From Wolfiporia cocos (Eukaryota > Basidiomycota > Agaricomycetes > Polyporales > Phaeolaceae): a stretch of 64,000 nt of DNA. The stretch is taken from NCBI GenBank assembly GCA_029448655.1, contig JACCLO010000009.1:3162001-3226000 (forward strand). Reading direction: 5' to 3'. Position numbers and translations under genes: made by a program. The notes under the pieces were generated by a model. It was not told the DNA's origin. It saw nothing but the letters and a program-made list of their open reading frames with translations, and did no database searches. Below are positions 63,758 through 64,000 of the stretch, piece after piece. The stretch's first letter is position 1. Each line of letters opens with the position of its first letter.

Positions 63758-64000
63758 TCATCGAGAATCTGGGCAAGGAACGAGGGGTTCTTAGCTTTGA
63801 GAATCCTGATCGCGTTAACTGCTTCTTCCACTGCGGTGGCTCCATCGTCCTCGTCCTCGGTGTCTTCTTCTTCCGTGTGGGCGGCGGGGTTCCCCTCCTC
63901 TACGGCCTCTACCTTTCGAGCTTTGCCCTTCGCAGGAGACTTTTTCTTTCGCTTTGGGCAGTTGCTGGAGAGGTGGCCCTTCTCCTTACAATTGAAGCAC
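63742..64000 (-). CDS. Gyp-1 gag C-terminus, partial
   Basis: Enters from the right edge at the nucleocapsid knuckle CFNCKEKGHLSSNC (CX2CX4HX4C). It continues through a Lys-rich then Glu/Asp-rich tail to ILDDQDFE and TAG at 63742-63744. Gag and pol frames overlap for 16 bases (63742-63757), and pol is in -1. A shift inside CAGGATTTCGAATAG is expected. The Gyp-2 counterpart reads CAGGATTTTGCCTAG. Confidence 0.85.
   Translation of the reverse strand, partial: CFNCKEKGHLSSNCPKRKKKSPAKGKARKVEAVEEGNPAAHTEEEDTEDEDDGATAVEEAVNAIRILKAKNPSFLAQILDDQDFE

Overview
The window is transposon-dense, intron-containing nuclear DNA from a filamentous basidiomycete, most likely an Agaricomycete. The reasons are the short GT..AG introns, Crinkler-type kinase genes, chromodomain Ty3/Gypsy elements, and a KDZ (Kyakuja-Dileera-Zisupton) DNA transposon carrying a TET/JBP-type dioxygenase gene. 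I cannot name the species. Element names below (Gyp-1 to Gyp-4, LARD-5) are mine.

Layout. Positions 1-3.9 kb hold two tandem Crinkler-kinase genes on the minus strand: one is intact (611 codons over five exons) and one is a pseudogene cut by the window edge. Positions 4.58-8.48 kb are a non-autonomous hAT-like element (8-bp target duplication) with a young 1.9-kb non-autonomous LTR retrotransposon inside it (5-bp duplication). Positions 8.86-12.83 kb are a broken gag fragment of the Gyp-4 family shot through by three solo LTRs. Positions 12.84-52.65 kb are one decayed Gypsy element (Gyp-2, minus strand). It was opened by two solo LTRs and by a ~30-kb insertion, LARD-5 (857-bp LTRs, about 2 differences by eye). 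LARD-5 was in turn opened by a 25.4-kb KDZ element (22114-47535). The KDZ element holds an unrecognised gene, the KDZ transposase, a TET/JBP oxygenase, a possible HMG-like gene, three solo LTRs and a 10-kb Gypsy element (Gyp-4). At 52.65-53.75 kb an LTR with unmatched flanks joins Gyp-2 to an unrelated broken Gypsy (Gyp-3, plus strand). Gyp-3 is cut at 58064 by Gyp-1 (minus strand), whose pol and third ORF are uninterrupted and which runs off the right edge.

The nesting is well supported. At several junctions, removing the insert and one copy of its target duplication restores an open reading frame exactly: Gyp-2 protease into dUTPase, Gyp-2 integrase, Gyp-2 ORF3, KDZ transposase, and the HMG-like gene.

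Most notable observations: (1) the KDZ element is laid out as two divergent gene pairs, and the 8-mer CCGCGACC/GGTCGCGG recurs both in its 44-bp terminal repeats and in GC-rich arrays in its introns and spacers; (2) a complete dUTPase domain sits in Gypsy pol at two different positions, protease-dUTPase-RT in Gyp-1/2 and after the chromodomain in Gyp-4; (3) Gyp-1 and Gyp-2 share a downstream zinc-knuckle ORF overlapping pol in the -1 frame; (4) three unrelated LTR families show self-priming, with an 11-13 nt site next to the 5' LTR complementary to LTR sequence ~32-35 nt past a TATA box; (5) the most deeply nested element, Gyp-4, has much more diverged LTRs than LARD-5, which encloses it.
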